Of a DNA stretch of 64,000 nucleotides, positions 12,628 through 25,900 are shown one piece after another. Position 1 is the first letter of the stretch; every line of letters begins with the position of its first letter. The DNA comes from Hybos culiciformis (Eukaryota; Arthropoda; Insecta; Diptera; Hybotidae). The notes below the pieces were generated by a model. It was not told the origin of the DNA. It saw only the letters and a list, made by a program, of their open reading frames with translations, and ran no database searches. The DNA is taken from contig OZ023275.1 in NCBI GenBank assembly GCA_964007475.1, forward strand, positions 28,525,619 through 28,589,618, in the 5' to 3' direction. The translations under genes and the position numbers were made by a program.

Positions 12628-15600
12628 GTAAGTGTTTATTATTAGTTTAAAAATTATTAATTTTATTTAATCAAAGTTTTAAACATAGGACCAGGTTTTT
12701 GGGGTCTCATAAATCCACAGTGGAATATGTGCAACAAAGGACGACGACAGTCTCCAGTTGATGTTGATCCACAGAAATTATTATTTGATCCATATTTAAG
12801 ATCATTACACATTGATAAGCACAAGGTAATTTTTGTTTTGCTTGTTGAATGAAAATATAGTTAGTTTAATATTATGGGACTTGATATGAAATAAATTAAG
12901 TGTTATATACATAATATATGCCTTATACACTCAACATGAAAATGAAAAGTTTTTAAATGCATTGATAAAATTTGCAAATATAAAAGAAGTTTTTCCATAA
13001 ACAATCATTTACTTCTTTTTTTATAATATGCACTTCAAAATAAACTTTAATTGGAGAGTTCATATAATACTAATAACAATAATAAAAAAAATTTCCCAAA
13101 TAAAAAAAGTTATATTATTATATTCTGCAATATTTTCTGGTTTTTTCTGTTTTTTTTTTTTTTTTTTTTTTTTCAAAACAGAAAAATAAAATAAAGTTAT
13201 TGATTTCGTGTTTTGCAAAATAAAATTCCTCTTACTACTTGTTTGAAATATTAAATAATTCAATAAATTTACTTATTTTCTCGTTTTTATTTTTTTTTAT
13301 GGTTCACCTATACAAATTGTTAAACATCAATTTTACAACTTTATTATTATTATTATCGTTATTATAATAATATAACAACAATAATAATAATAATAATAAT
13401 ATTGGGAAAAAAATATATAAATATAACTAAATATTATGAAAAGGTATCGGGAACTCTACATAATACTGGTCAGTCTTTAGTATTTCGTGTAGATAAAGAT
13501 ACAAAACAACATGTTAATATCTCTGGAGGACCACTTGCTTATCGTTATCAATTTGAAGAAATTTACATTCATTATGGAACAGAGAATAATCAAGGATCAG
13601 AACATCGGATTCATGGTTATAGTTTTCCAGGAGAGGTCAGTACCTTTGTGCAATAAAAATATTTTATTCAATTTATTATCATAATAATTTTATATTCAAT
13701 ACATAATAGAAGAAATCGTTTGTTATGTGCATATGATGAATAAAATAGTTAATAAAGTAAAAAAAAAAATAAAAAAAAATTTTTCAAATTGAAATCTTCA
13801 ATGAAAATTTTATATTTTATTTTCAATACTCAACACTGAAATAAAAGTTTTGATATGAAAAAAAAAAAAAGAAATAAATAATTTGTAGTATTTGGCACAA
13901 TTGTTGAAAATGTATGCATAATGTATAGTTTGTTTCAAATATAGAATCTTAAGCATCTGTAGTATTTATTATTGATTATATGGAGTCAAATTTAGCTAAG
14001 GAAAATTAGCATACAAAAATTTATAATAATCAATGTCTTAAAAGAAATAAGAGAAATATTTTCTAACACATACATAACATATTGTTAAATTTATTTTTAT
14101 TTTTGCTAATGAAAGAAAAATTTATCTTTATTTTTACCTTCTAAAATTAGCAAAATATCCTAACTGGAGTTAATCAGAAAAAATAAATCTGAACAAATCT
14201 GAAGAGTTACTGATTGAACTCTTTTTTTTTGCACAAAATATAACAAGAATTCACGAAAAATGCACAACCCAGTATTGAGAGGAGAAATAGTTTTTTATGA
14301 AGCCAAATCGTTGTTAATGTTGAAAACTTTTTAATTTATTATATAACAATCTCGTTGAAATTTCAATTTTAAAATAGTAGAATCATTTGCTTATTATCCT
14401 TATAACTAAATTCTCGTTTTCAACAAACTTCTCTCTAGTTAATAAGTTAAAAGATGCATCTTGTTAACTATATATACCTTGATTTTGTCCTTGGGGCATA
14501 AGATGTCAGAATTCTTAACATTCTCTTGTTTCAATGTTTAAATATATTTTCAACCCAAAAATTATGAAAATATAAATCTTTTTTAAAGCTATCGTAATGT
14601 CAAACAAGTATAGTTATCACAAGTAGTTATCACGGAGATTCCAATATTTTACCCAATATATTTTATGAATATTATGTATTTATGATATTCTTTTGTAATT
14701 TATTCAAACTGATACTCGTTCAATATTATCTACTGAAAATTTTCTGTTTATGTAGTCAAAAAAGCAATAAGCATTTGAATTCTTATTGATTCATAAAAAA
14801 TATATGTATAATAATATTCAATAAATTTTTATTTTATTGTTTTTAGATTCAGTTATATGGTTATAATAAAGAACTTTACCATAACATGTCTGAAGCACAA
14901 CATAAATCACAAGGAATTGTTGGAATATCAATAATGGTACAAATTGGTGAAAAACCAAACCCAGAACTAAGATTGATAACAAGTACATTCAATAAAGTCT
15001 TATATAGAGGTAATTTCAAAAATTTAACTCAAACAATGAGTGTAAAACATTAATAATTATTATATACAAAATAAAAAAATAATGTTCAGGCACAGGCATA
15101 ATGATTAATGGGATAAAGAATTTAACAAACTTAAATATTAAATATTTGTAATTATTAATAATAAAAAATTTAATATCCTTAAACTAAGTATAGTTAAATA
15201 CGTTTTCATATAATATGTACATATTTCAAATTGAATTCTCAGTAAAAATTCTATTTTCAATAATTTCTTTTTAGAATTTACCAAAGAAATTGGTAGCAAT
15301 AGTGTTCAGTGTGGAACGAAAATTTTTAAAATTATTTTTAAATTTTCTTACATAAAGTGTTTTACAAATTTTCCTCAGGATCTTCAAATATTTAAAATTT
15401 AATTCAAACATTGTTTATCTTTTAGTTCAGCTTTAGTAATTACTTCATAATCACTATCGTGTGCATTCTGAATGATAATAATATAAGATGCCAGATATAA
15501 GTGATATAACATACGTAGAACCAAATACAAAAACTATTGCAGTTCAACCTTTCAGATAATAATAAAACTGCTGCATGAATTATCAAAATTTTCATTTTTT

Positions 15601-18600
15601 TTGCTGATTACTAATTTTAAATTCAAAGCGCAGTTCAATTCGTAAAATTTATTTTTATAAAAAATTTATGTATCTTTTTTTTATTTTCTAACCATACTAT
15701 ATACATAATATTGTACTAATGTTATACTGTACATATACAAGTGTGGTACATGTTTAAAAAAAATTTAATATTTCCATCAGATATTTTTAAAAAACTAAAA
15801 ACCACAATTATTGTTATTTATTTTTAAATGTATTTCAATATTATAATACATATGTTTTGCAAAAAGAAAATAACGAAAAAGTCTGAAAACTTTTATTTTG
15901 ATTCTATGTATTTTTTTTTTATTTTTTTATTTTTTTTATTTTTTGAACCTAAATGTCCTTTTCTGGTCAACTTTTAATAACACTAAAATACCTTCGTATA
16001 TTCATGTTTATGGCTAAAAACTATTTTAAGCTCTAACATATTATTAGTAGTCATATATTTTTTTACTATATTTAATATAATGAAACAACAATATAAGAGT
16101 GAACTTCGTCTTTTACCAGTTTTTCCATATACATTGAAACTTTGTAAAAGGATATAAGATGGAAATATTTTTCACCGACAATGCAACTAGCAAAAAATTG
16201 TTTTCATGATAAAACGTAATTTGGAAAAATATTTTTCTGTATAATCGTTTTCATATGACAAAATTTGTAGTATCGAAATCAATTTTTTATTTCTAATCTG
16301 ACATATGTACAAAAAGTTAATAAGTGGCCAACTCTGTTGTCCTTATTTATTTGTCTTCTACTGAGAGTTAGTTTTAACAATTTAAGATAGAAAATTAAAA
16401 AATGAAGCTTATTCAATATTAAAACTAAAATTAAAAGTTAAAAAATTGAACATCTGCCTTGAAATGCAAACTTAATCCAATAATTTGTGTGTTGTAAATT
16501 TCTCATCATTATGATTTTTAATACTTAAAAATATCTTACGCGGCGTTTATACTAGATGTTTTTGAAGATTATTTCGAAGATGTTTTTTGAATGTATTTTC
16601 GTAAAAATCTTCGAAATAGTTTTCACTGTCCAGTCTAAAATCTAGATTTTAGTCGAACTAAAATGTGTCAATTTTTAAATAAATATAATAAAGTCATGGA
16701 CACGAAGTCGATAAAATTGGAAAGGAAATAAGGTTGGCCGGTAGTGAACATAATTTTATTATCTTTTTCAGCGCCTTTTACCTACTATTACAAAAAAAAT
16801 AATATATAGAAATTAAAATTTATATAAATAAAAATGTATTAATTATTTGAATACAATTATTTGGTTATTTTATTTAAACTGCCTATTTTAATAATTTGAA
16901 AACAAACAAATAAGATTCATCAAAGATGCGATACAATTGAAGAAAATAATATAATATATAAATGTAATTTTTATAATTTAAATATTATTATTTATTTTGT
17001 TTAATACGAAAAACTATTTAAATATTTGTCTATCTCTAAATAAATATTGAATTGAATAAATAATATTTATTTCACGTCGATAAATTAGCAGTCGTTGAAG
17101 AAAATTCTTAATTTACACAGTCAGCTGTGAATTGAGTCGGCATCGACATAATCAAATAATTTATTTATGTTTTCAGTTTTCCTTTTATTTACTTTTTATG
17201 TCTTGACATTTCCGCTTTGTCAATTTTTTTTCGAATTTATTTTTTTCTTTTTATTTGACAGAAAATAATTAACATTTTAAGCAAGATTTTTAGTCTAGAC
17301 TAAAATGAAGATTTTTTCGTTTTACACAATTTTTACACACACATTGTAAAAACATCTTCGAAAAAATCTTCAAAAACATCCAATGTAAACCCCAAGTTAG
17401 TAAAAAATTAAATAAAAATATTAACGTACGTCAATTCTTTATATATAGAATAGAATACCAACGTTCACAATATAGTGCCTCTTTTATTTATTATAAAAAA
17501 GAAAACACATAATAAAATTTAACTTTTTTTTTCATGTATAACATAACAAAGCTAGTTATTATTCTCATTTTTTATGTTTTTCAACACTTTAATTTTAATG
17601 TTAGACCACTGTTTTGTTATTTTCTATGGAATTTCTTCTTTTTTTTTATATAAAATTATTTCAACCTGTCTGGAATTACAAATCATTATTTTTCTTTAAC
17701 ACAAATAGAAAAGTTATACCGCTAGCTATTAAAATTTATATATTTATGTTACAAAAAAAAATTTTATGTATTAAGAAAAAAAAAGTTTTTAAATCGCTTT
17801 AGAATAGTATTTAAGAATAAAGTGCTGTTTTTTAAGGATATTAAATAAATGCAACAAAATATATAGATTACATAATTTTGATATGACAAGGAAAATTACA
17901 AATTTAATTAATCCATAATATTTGAATAAGTCCACAATATTCAGGAAAAAATTATTTTTACCAACCTAACATTTTAAAGTATATTTCATTACGGACAAAT
18001 GAAGTCTTGAAAATATTATAAAAAAAACCATCTTAAAATCAACGAATGCATATAAATGAAATATTTAAAAACTAAAATAAATTTGTATCTTTTCAGGTCT
18101 TTCAACACCAATTAAACATATTTCTATATTATCATTACTGCCAAATACAGAACATTATATGACTTATGAGGGATCAACAACACATCCTGGTTGCTGGGAG
18201 AGCACAGTCTGGATAATTATTAATAAGCCCATTTATATAACTAAACAAGAAGTAATTACTATTATTACGGTCATTATTTCAAATTATTTTAAGTTTAAGA
18301 TAAAATAAAATACCTACCCAAAAAAGAAATCTGCTGTATGGAATTTTTTTGTTATTAATTCTTTGTTATAACATAATTCTTTCAATTTAAAATTCAATTT
18401 TCATGTTTTATTTGTGTGGGTTTCTCATATCCCGAGTGATGTTTATAATTAAACAAAATGGTCATTTCTGGGCAACAACTTTCTGAATAAGTAAAAAAAC
18501 CCAACGGCAGAAAGTTTTACTTGCATCATGATTTTCCAAAATCTCATTCTAATAGTTTTTTCTACCAATTGAAATTAAAAGCAAATGAATTTATGAAACA

Positions 18601-19905
18601 ATGTTTTACAAAATTACACAATTAATTTAATTTACTTAATTTGATCTGATTTTGTAGATTTCTTTTATATATTTAAAAATAATGTTCAGTTTAGAAAATT
18701 TTCAAAATTTATATATTTTTATTGAAATTCTTCTCAAAACAATTATATATGTACATTTTACTTGTACCTACATAATATGTGCTTGTTTATCTCTGTATGT
18801 TGATAGTGCTCAAGTTTACAAAATGCAATTTATTTTCTAAAATAAAATTCACATGCTATGAGATGGTATATTGTCTATTAAAATAAGCATTATTTGAATT
18901 ACATAGTTATACCACCTAAGACGCTTAATGCAAGGTTCTGAGGAAACGCCGAAAGCACCATTAGGAAATAATGCTAGACCTTTACAACATCTACATCATC
19001 GAACTATTAGAACTAATATAGACTTCAAAGTATCAAAGGTAAATGATGATTTTTTTTTAATTTTAACCAATTTAATAATTAAAATACTTAAAATAACTAA
19101 ACATTTCTTAAAAAAAATATTTGCCCTATTTTACACAATCTGAAGATTTCTTTTACTTTTAAAAATAAATAACAGATTATGTATTCACTTTAACCTAACA
19201 TTATTTATCATTTTTATACCTCTCTAAATATGCCTTCATAAATCATAAAGTTTTATTATTTTACTTATTTATCCGTCGTTTTCTTACATGGCTTAGAAAG
19301 TTTATATTCTCTGTCGGATATCAAATGTAATGAAGGTTACAATCATATTGTTTGATACTGAAACAAAAATTCAATTTCAATCCTCATGCCTAAGCCTAAT
19401 GCCTTGTTCGAATTAAAGCAGTTAAACATGTTCATAATTTGGAGAACATGTTTTGAAAATCGTTCGTTCAGACGATGTTAATGTGCTTAGCTTTGACGAA
19501 TAACAAATTTTAAATAATGCCACCGGTCGTGAAAAAATTAAAATTGAAAAAAAATTACGTTCAAAGAATAAGAACATGTCGAAGATTTGTGGTGATTACG
19601 CACATGAGTTACTTTCAGGTTATCTCGAAGTTTTTGAAAAAAAAAAAATCGAATTCTCAACATCTCCGTAAAAATTACAATTAATTCGAGCATCATCTAT
19701 TCACTTATAATGCAAATTAGTTATTTCACTACAACAATTTTATTTCATGCATATTTTACAGGGTAATCAAAATAGTTGTCCAACAATGCTTAGAGAAAAT
19801 TATTATAAATCTAATAAATGGTCAACGGATTCTGGTCTAATGATTCGTAATAGAGAACAAAGTAGTTTATCTGATTCAGATACAGTATTCCACACGTTAC
19901 ATTAG
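12580..19905 (+). CDS. Carbonic anhydrase-related protein, CA10/CA11 type (5' end missing)
   Basis: Seven exons: 12580-12627, 12689-12825, 13444-13635, 14847-15009, 18097-18251, 18907-19038 and 19762-19905. They join in frame through GT-AG introns into 322 residues plus a stop. The alpha-carbonic anhydrase fold can be followed throughout: SWEEWWTYDGISG at the start, then FWGLINPQWNMCNKGRRQSP, then GSEHRIHG, then a basic RTIRTNIDF stretch. Compared with catalytic carbonic anhydrases, two of three zinc histidines are gone: H94 is Tyr (residue 102 of the visible protein) and H119 is Gln (127), while H96 is kept (His104). CA10/CA11-type proteins are known to lack activity and to be secreted or cell-surface proteins, in vertebrates neurexin partners. 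The first visible exon begins with two bases of a split codon, so a signal-peptide exon lies upstream, unseen or outside the window. AATAAA-like signals follow the stop near 19924. Drosophila CARPA/CARPB are the expected relatives; I cannot say which. Confidence 0.94.
12689..12825 (+). CDS. CARP gene, second visible exon
   Basis: Acceptor AG at 12687-12688, donor gtaatt from 12826. It completes the split Gly and encodes the FWGLINPQWNMCNKGRRQSP block and an LHIDKHK end, as expected for the N-terminal part of the carbonic anhydrase fold. The intron before it is only 61 bp. Confidence 0.93.
12826..13443 (+). other. CARP intron (618 bp)
   Basis: Non-coding; contains a 24-T run and a trinucleotide microsatellite. 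Phase 0. Confidence 0.85.
13337..13402 (+). repeat. TTA/AAT microsatellite next to a CARP acceptor
   Basis: Runs of TTA, then ATA, then AAT units in the intron, ending about 42 bp before exon 13444. A 24-T run is at 13150-13173 in the same intron. They occupy the place where a pyrimidine tract would be expected. Confidence 0.8.
13444..13635 (+). CDS. CARP gene, third visible exon (degenerate zinc site)
   Basis: Sixty-four codons starting VSGTLHNTG and ending YSFPGE, with donor gtcagt from 13636. It carries IYIHYG in place of the catalytic FHFHWG motif, so the first zinc histidine is Tyr and the second is kept. The 3' splice site has no pyrimidine tract: it is preceded by a long AAT/TTA microsatellite and a taactaa branch-point-like motif. 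The start was set by homology to vertebrate CA10 (HK/VSGTL junction). Confidence 0.9.
13636..14846 (+). other. CARP intron (1.2 kb)
   Basis: Non-coding AT-rich sequence, phase 0, nothing else recognised. Confidence 0.85.
14847..15009 (+). CDS. CARP gene, fourth visible exon
   Basis: Acceptor ttttag ends at 14846 and the donor gtaatt starts at 15010. It encodes IQLYGYNKELYHNMSEA at the start and FNKVLYR at the end, leaving one base of a Gly codon. Catalytic enzymes have LHLVHWN at the first position; here the third zinc ligand is replaced by Gln. Confidence 0.93.
15010..18096 (+). other. CARP intron (3.1 kb)
   Basis: Longest intron of the visible gene, phase 1. It holds the 852-bp inverted-end element at 16542-17393; without it the intron would be about 2.2 kb. 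Confidence 0.85.
16542..17393. mobile_element. DNA-transposon-like element with ~53-bp inverted ends, in a CARP intron
   Basis: The left end GGCGTTTATACTAGATG and the inverted right end GGGGTTTACATTGGATG begin arms that match over about 53 bp with roughly eight mismatches, including a shared TTCGAAGATGTTTTT. Subterminal TAGTCTAGACTAAAAT-like motifs also occur near both ends in opposite orientation. No target-site duplication is evident and the 852-bp interior has no clear reading frame. The superfamily is unresolved. Confidence 0.7.
18097..18251 (+). CDS. CARP gene, fifth visible exon
   Basis: Acceptor tttcag ends at 18096, donor gtaatt from 18252. It encodes YMTYEGSTTHPGCWESTVW, the counterpart of the TYPGSLTTPP/ES..W block that lines the active site in catalytic carbonic anhydrases, and ends YITKQE. 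Confidence 0.93.
18252..18906 (+). other. CARP intron (655 bp)
   Basis: Non-coding, phase 0, nothing else recognised. Confidence 0.85.
18907..19038 (+). CDS. CARP gene, sixth visible exon
   Basis: Acceptor acatag ends at 18906, donor gtaaat from 19039. It encodes LYHLRRLMQGSEETPKAP, then NNARPLQ and RTIRTNIDF, the insect form of the CARP C-terminal fold (vertebrate CA10 has NNRCIRTNINF here). Confidence 0.93.
19039..19761 (+). other. CARP intron (723 bp)
   Basis: Phase 0. A slightly GC-richer patch (about 19390-19620) stands out but has no coding or repeat signature I can name. Confidence 0.8.
19762..19905 (+). CDS. CARP gene, terminal coding exon
   Basis: Acceptor ttacag ends at 19761. 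It encodes GNQNSCPTMLRENYYKSN and a Ser/Asp-rich tail ending TVFHTLH, then TAG. The CP..L..NYY segment fits the extra C-terminal segment of CA10-type proteins, which goes beyond the catalytic fold. Confidence 0.9.
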   Translation, partial: GNQNSCPTMLRENYYKSNKWSTDSGLMIRNREQSSLSDSDTVFHTLH

Positions 19906-22900
19906 AATTTATTAGAAATAATCAAATAAACTACATATAATAATATTAATAATAATAACTTATCCTAAATTTTGGAAAAAAAATAATATTTAATTAAAGA
20001 GATATGTTAATTTTTGTATTTAATTTTTATGATTAATGCTATTTGATAGTCAATTATATATAAAATAATAAAATGTCAAAAATTGATAATTCGTTTAAAA
20101 ATGAGAATTACATTTTTATGTTATATCAAATCAGTTTTAGTTCCTTATCGAAACATGAGGTTCAAAATTTTATAAATTAACTATACTAATTAAATTTAAA
20201 AAAAAAAAGCTTTGAGAACCTGACCAAAAGTGGACGGACTATAAATAAGTTACACAAATTTCAGTTTGAGATGGAAATTGATCTTACGACTGAATTTTGT
20301 ATGCCGCATTAGAAAAGATTATTTATTAACTATATTTTTTTTTAATTTTAATTTAATTGATTTTTCGATTAACGGTGCGCAAAAATTGAAAATATTTTTT
20401 TGATTAATAATTTTGTTTCAAAAACAAATTAGTACATATATTATTTTGAACCTTATGTTAAAAACTAATATGAATATTTTCAATAAAATTTTATCAATAT
20501 TTATAAACGAATAATAAAAAAAAATAAACTTAATAATATACAAACAGACAATAAAATATATTCAGAAAGAAAGAAAAAATATTAAAATATTTGCTAAGAA
20601 ATTTTTTGCTAAAAAATAAAATAAAAACAAATAAAAAATGCTTTCTTCGTAGAGGAAAAAATTTCCTAAAATAAATATTCATATATAAATAAAAACAAAT
20701 TTGGCTCGACAAAAAAATATAAGAAAAAAATGTTAGTATGAAGTCGTTTCTTACTGCTATTATTATTATTATTATGTATAGTATTTTTGAATATATAGGT
20801 ATGTATTATAATGTCATATTGATTATATCAACAAATTTTTTTTCTTCATACTATTTAATGTTATATTTAACATACATATGTTTCCTATGTGTACAATTCT
20901 TCTTTATACTTATCTTTAAAGTCTAATATGGTTGATAGTTTTTTCAGAATTCAAAAAATCAGATGTAATGGATTTTTTCTTTTTTTAGCAAAAATTTAAA
21001 ATTATTTTTTTATGATACCTTTATAAGTTTGAAAATTCTGTCAAATAAAATCGAATAGATACATAGGTTTTTCTAGTATGTATTCATAAAAAAAAAACTA
21101 CTGATTCCTGATCGATACTAAAGAACTGGCTAAGCAATAAAATTATTCATAAGCTGTTTGAAAAATCACAAAAATCGAAAATTAAAATGGGAGAAAAATG
21201 AACTTTCGTCCGATTTGGTATGCTCGAAACTATAAACTCGAGACTTTTAATATCTTAGTTAATAATAATAATTTAAAGAGAACGATGAAAGCGCTGTAAT
21301 TTGAAAAATCATAAATAATATTTAATATTATTTTTATCATGAAACTTATTATAATTAGTAAAATGATGATATTTGACCAAATAAGATAATTATCATATTT
21401 AATTGCTAATGAAAGCGCATAAACCAGGAAAATGAACCAAATTATATATACATATATAAAAAAAAATTATGCAAATACCACCAATCAGTAGTGTATTATC
21501 AATGAATGAAATTATTAAATTGTTAAGCAAATATTAAATTTATTAAAAGGTGTCATTTAATAAAAATTTAATTATATTTAAAAATTATTTACCTGCTCTT
21601 TATGTATACTGAAAAAAAAATTTAATTAAATTTTACGTAATTCTTGGCATTATTCTTATTTAAAATTAATCTCCTAATTAGTCTTTTTAATTTTTCTTTC
21701 TTTTTAGTGAATTTTTTACGTTTAAAAATATCTAAAGTAAAAACTGCAAATATATTTTGAATCGATAAAAATATTGAACATTATTAATTTTGTTAATATA
21801 TTTGATCAATATCCACCTTTCGATCGATATCTAAACCACTTTTACAACAAAATGTTGACCATTTTACTTCTAACACAGTTGCCGCGTCAAAAACTTTTAT
21901 GAAAATTTTTTCATGAAATTTAAAACGGAAATATCGTTATCGTGTGAAGCCGATTAAAAGATTAATTAAATTTATTATAAAAATTAATATGTAACTTATA
22001 TAAGAATGTTCATAATTTATAATGTGACTAAACAAAAATATAATAATAAAAATATATTCTACATGTATACAAAATGCATGTATGTTGATAAAATATTCAG
22101 AATGACAATGTTCATAATGTTATAATATAACAGGAATTAAGGTAATAAAATATACATATATATTTAATGTGAATTTAACATAATTTCTGTATTATTGCTT
22201 TGTTTCAAATACAATATGTTTCATTTGCATTGTTATATATTTCGAGAAATAAAAAAAAAATGGAAATTTTTTAATGGTTATTTTTACATAAACGAAAATT
22301 ATAATGCAATACAAAATTATAACAATAATTAATTGAATTGACGGAAATGTTACGTTTATACAATCTACTTACTTTGTACATCAATAAATTTATTTATCTT
22401 TGCAATTGTTTTTTTTTTTTTATTGAAATTTGAAACTATCAAACTATTAACAGAATTCATTTTTCTTCATCCTTAAAAGAAACGTATACATCAATTTTTA
22501 TATTCATATATTTTTTTTCAATAGGAATGGAGTTCTTTAAACTTGTAAATGAATAGAATAAATAATAAGAGCAAAAATTTATTCAATACTTATTTATTCT
22601 ATATACTTATTTATTCAATTGATAAAAAAAGGTTGAAAATTCGAGCTCTATCACTATTTTTTTTTCTTTCTACATTCTTATGAAATATAAAAGTTTGGCA
22701 AATTTACCACACAAGAAGTGAGTTTAATTCATTTAAGCTGCATCTGGTAATTTTTTTTTTTTTTTTATTAATTAAGCATGAAATTATTATTTACAATTAA
22801 TACAAATTAGTTTTAAATTACAATATTATTAAAAATTTGATAACAACATCCTTTATTTTAATAAATTTATATTTTTATTAAAAAAAAAAAAAAAAAAAAA

Positions 22901-25900
22901 CAAAAATAAAAAAAAATATTTATATAAAAATTATGTTCGAAAAAAAAAGGAATTATAAAAATAAAATACACATTATAAAACCTACCTATGAATGAATTAA
23001 AAAAAAAATTAGTTATTTATGAGAAAATATAAAGTAAAAACAAATTATTGTAAAATGAACGAAAATTAGTCATATTAATTAAAAATTTAATAATAAAAAA
23101 AAAAAATAATAATCTTTCATTTATGATTTTATATGATAAAAAGGTTCTTGTATGTAGGTTTATTTAAAACTTGATTAAGTGGTACTAAAAATTTAAATGA
23201 GAAAAATATAGAATTATATATTTCGTCGTTTATTCCTTGTTATCGCAAATTCTGCGTAAGAAATTGTGGAGAATATGTTTAGCCATTAAAAATTGTTATT
23301 TTTTCATTTATTTTTTGTGAAAATTATTATATCCACAGCACTTATTGATTTCTAAAGTGTAATCATTGTGTTACTGTTACAGATACACCTAAAGGATTAT
23401 TATATAAGAATTTTATAAATAAGAAATAAGTCAACTAGTAGGAATGTCCCAGAAATTTTTATAAAATAGACATCTATCCTAACGAACAATCTGTCACAAA
23501 ACACTGCATTAAATTTTGTTGTTATTTTAATAATCATTCAAAAGAAAATTCAAAATTTATAGTTCCCATTTGGTAAGAAGATAAAATAATTTGAAATCAA
23601 AATATAATTAAACTACACATTATTAAATCAGTTTAAATCTTGTGTCGAAATTTTTGTTTTTACCGCCTATAATTATCATTATTCCATATAATTGGGCACA
23701 AAAGACTCGAGTTGCCTATTTGCAACTGCATCGCTGACTTCTGGTATAAAAATTTAATAATATTCAAAAGTTTATCTAAACCAGTTTGGAAAGAAATAAA
23801 CACCATTCGTTTTGAATTTAAAAGAATTAATAAATTTTATACAAAATTAATATAAAGTTATATCGTTATATCGAAACGAATTGAACCTTATATAAGGAAT
23901 TATCGATGAAATTAATTCTTTCATTACGACTTTAACTTTCTCAAGATCAAAATAAGTATATGAATAGTAACTACTTTAATTTTAAATTTTCATTCAAAAT
24001 TAATTTTTTTGCATAACACTTTTCATATGCAAACATACAGTTTCTCCTTTATATGTACAAAAAAAAAAAATTATATTAAATTTTTGTGTATTTTTTTTTT
24101 CTCAAAAAAAAAAAAGAAGAAAATCTATAAAAGGGATAAGGCTCCAAAAAAAAAATAAAATAAAAAAAATAAAATTTGAAATGAAAATAAAGGAAGAACA
24201 ACGATATAATGAAATTTTTTTAATAAATACATTAAAATCTAAATATAACGCAATAAAGTAAAATTGTTATTTTTTACTTTTTATTTTTACTTTTTTTCTC
24301 AGTCTACAATTCAAACACATTTGGAAAACTCTCAACCATTTTCCATTTCATTGTAAAAGGGCAAAATAATATTTTCAGTTAAAATTAAATTTTATCTTTT
24401 GATTTTTCTTCTTTTAATTTTTTTTTTTTTTGTTTCTTAACTTCGTTGAGAAGTCAATCCTTTCCTGACATTTATTTTGACCTTCTGCAATCTTAAAATA
24501 TTAATTAAAGCTGAAGTGTATACTTATGTGCTCTTAAAACTAATTATTAAGGATTTCGAAAAAAGGAGAAATAATTGAAGAAAATATTATAATTAGAAAT
24601 TTTAAAGAGCACATTATTTTTGTTGGAAAATGTTGGCTTATAATATGGAACACACTGTTTCAAATTGTAGTCCAATATTAGGATGAAAACAAATTTTTTT
24701 TAATTAAAATAAGTTAGTGCGGAAAATATCCATATTACTTGATATGAAATTAATTTATATTTTTACAGCCTAGCTCTTGTAGTAACTTTTAATATTCGTA
24801 AAAATATTTAATTCAGAAATTATAAATATCGCCAACATTTCATATGCGCTTGTAACAAAAATAGATGAGCAACAAACAATAACAAGACTTTTTTAATTCG
24901 ATCAAAAAAATATTAATTAACTAATAATTAAATAACTTTTTTTTTTTATTTATAATCATAATAAAAAGCAAAAAAAATAATAATAAGTGAAATCAACAAA
25001 TAACTTCCGACAAAGACCCTCTTCAGTTAATTTATATAGCAAAAAAAAAAAAACAAAAAAAAATCCCAACTTCTATCTATAGACAAAAAAATTCTCTCTC
25101 TAGACAATATAAACAAAAAGATTTGTTTTTTTTTTTTTGGATTTTATGTACAAAAGTTCCTCCAACGAAAATTTTTTTTTTCAATGCCATCAAAAAGCTA
25201 ATCCCTAAATGAACTTCCATAAAATTATTATTTTGGTACATTAAAATAAAAAAAAAAAAAAAATTGAATTAATTTTTTTTTATTTTTTAGTACTAGCTGT
25301 CAAAATTTAACAACTCATCCTTTAAGGCAAAATATCACGTCATGTCCTTTTGTGGTTATAAAATTTTATTTTATTTTTGTATTAAATTCCTTTTATTAGA
25401 TATCAAAAAATAATAATTTAATATACTTATTAAGCTCTCATATAAAAATTGATTGTCACATTATCATAAATTTATAAAGTTTAATTATAGTGTTGTTGAA
25501 TAACAGAGTTCTGCAAATGAAAATTTCGCAATGCGCTTTATTTCTGTTAAATTTTCTCCGACATCTGTGAGCTCAACTATATTTTCAAAATCGAAAAATT
25601 GCTTCATATTCAGTTCATTCATTTTCAGAGAGAATATAATTTTTTTATTGTAGGCCAATAGCAAATGTACACAATAATACAAAAATCTAATTCTGATGAA
25701 TTTGTAACGAACATTGATTGAAGTGAATAAACATTAATAATTTAAGTGTAACAATAATAATGAGGAAAGTCGAAAATAAGTGACATCGAAATTAAGAATT
25801 TTTTTATTTATTTGCTTTGAAATTTCATTCCCTCGAAATAGAATCTTTAAAAAAAAATCTAAACACAAAAATACATTTTTCTGTAAGACAACTTCACTAT

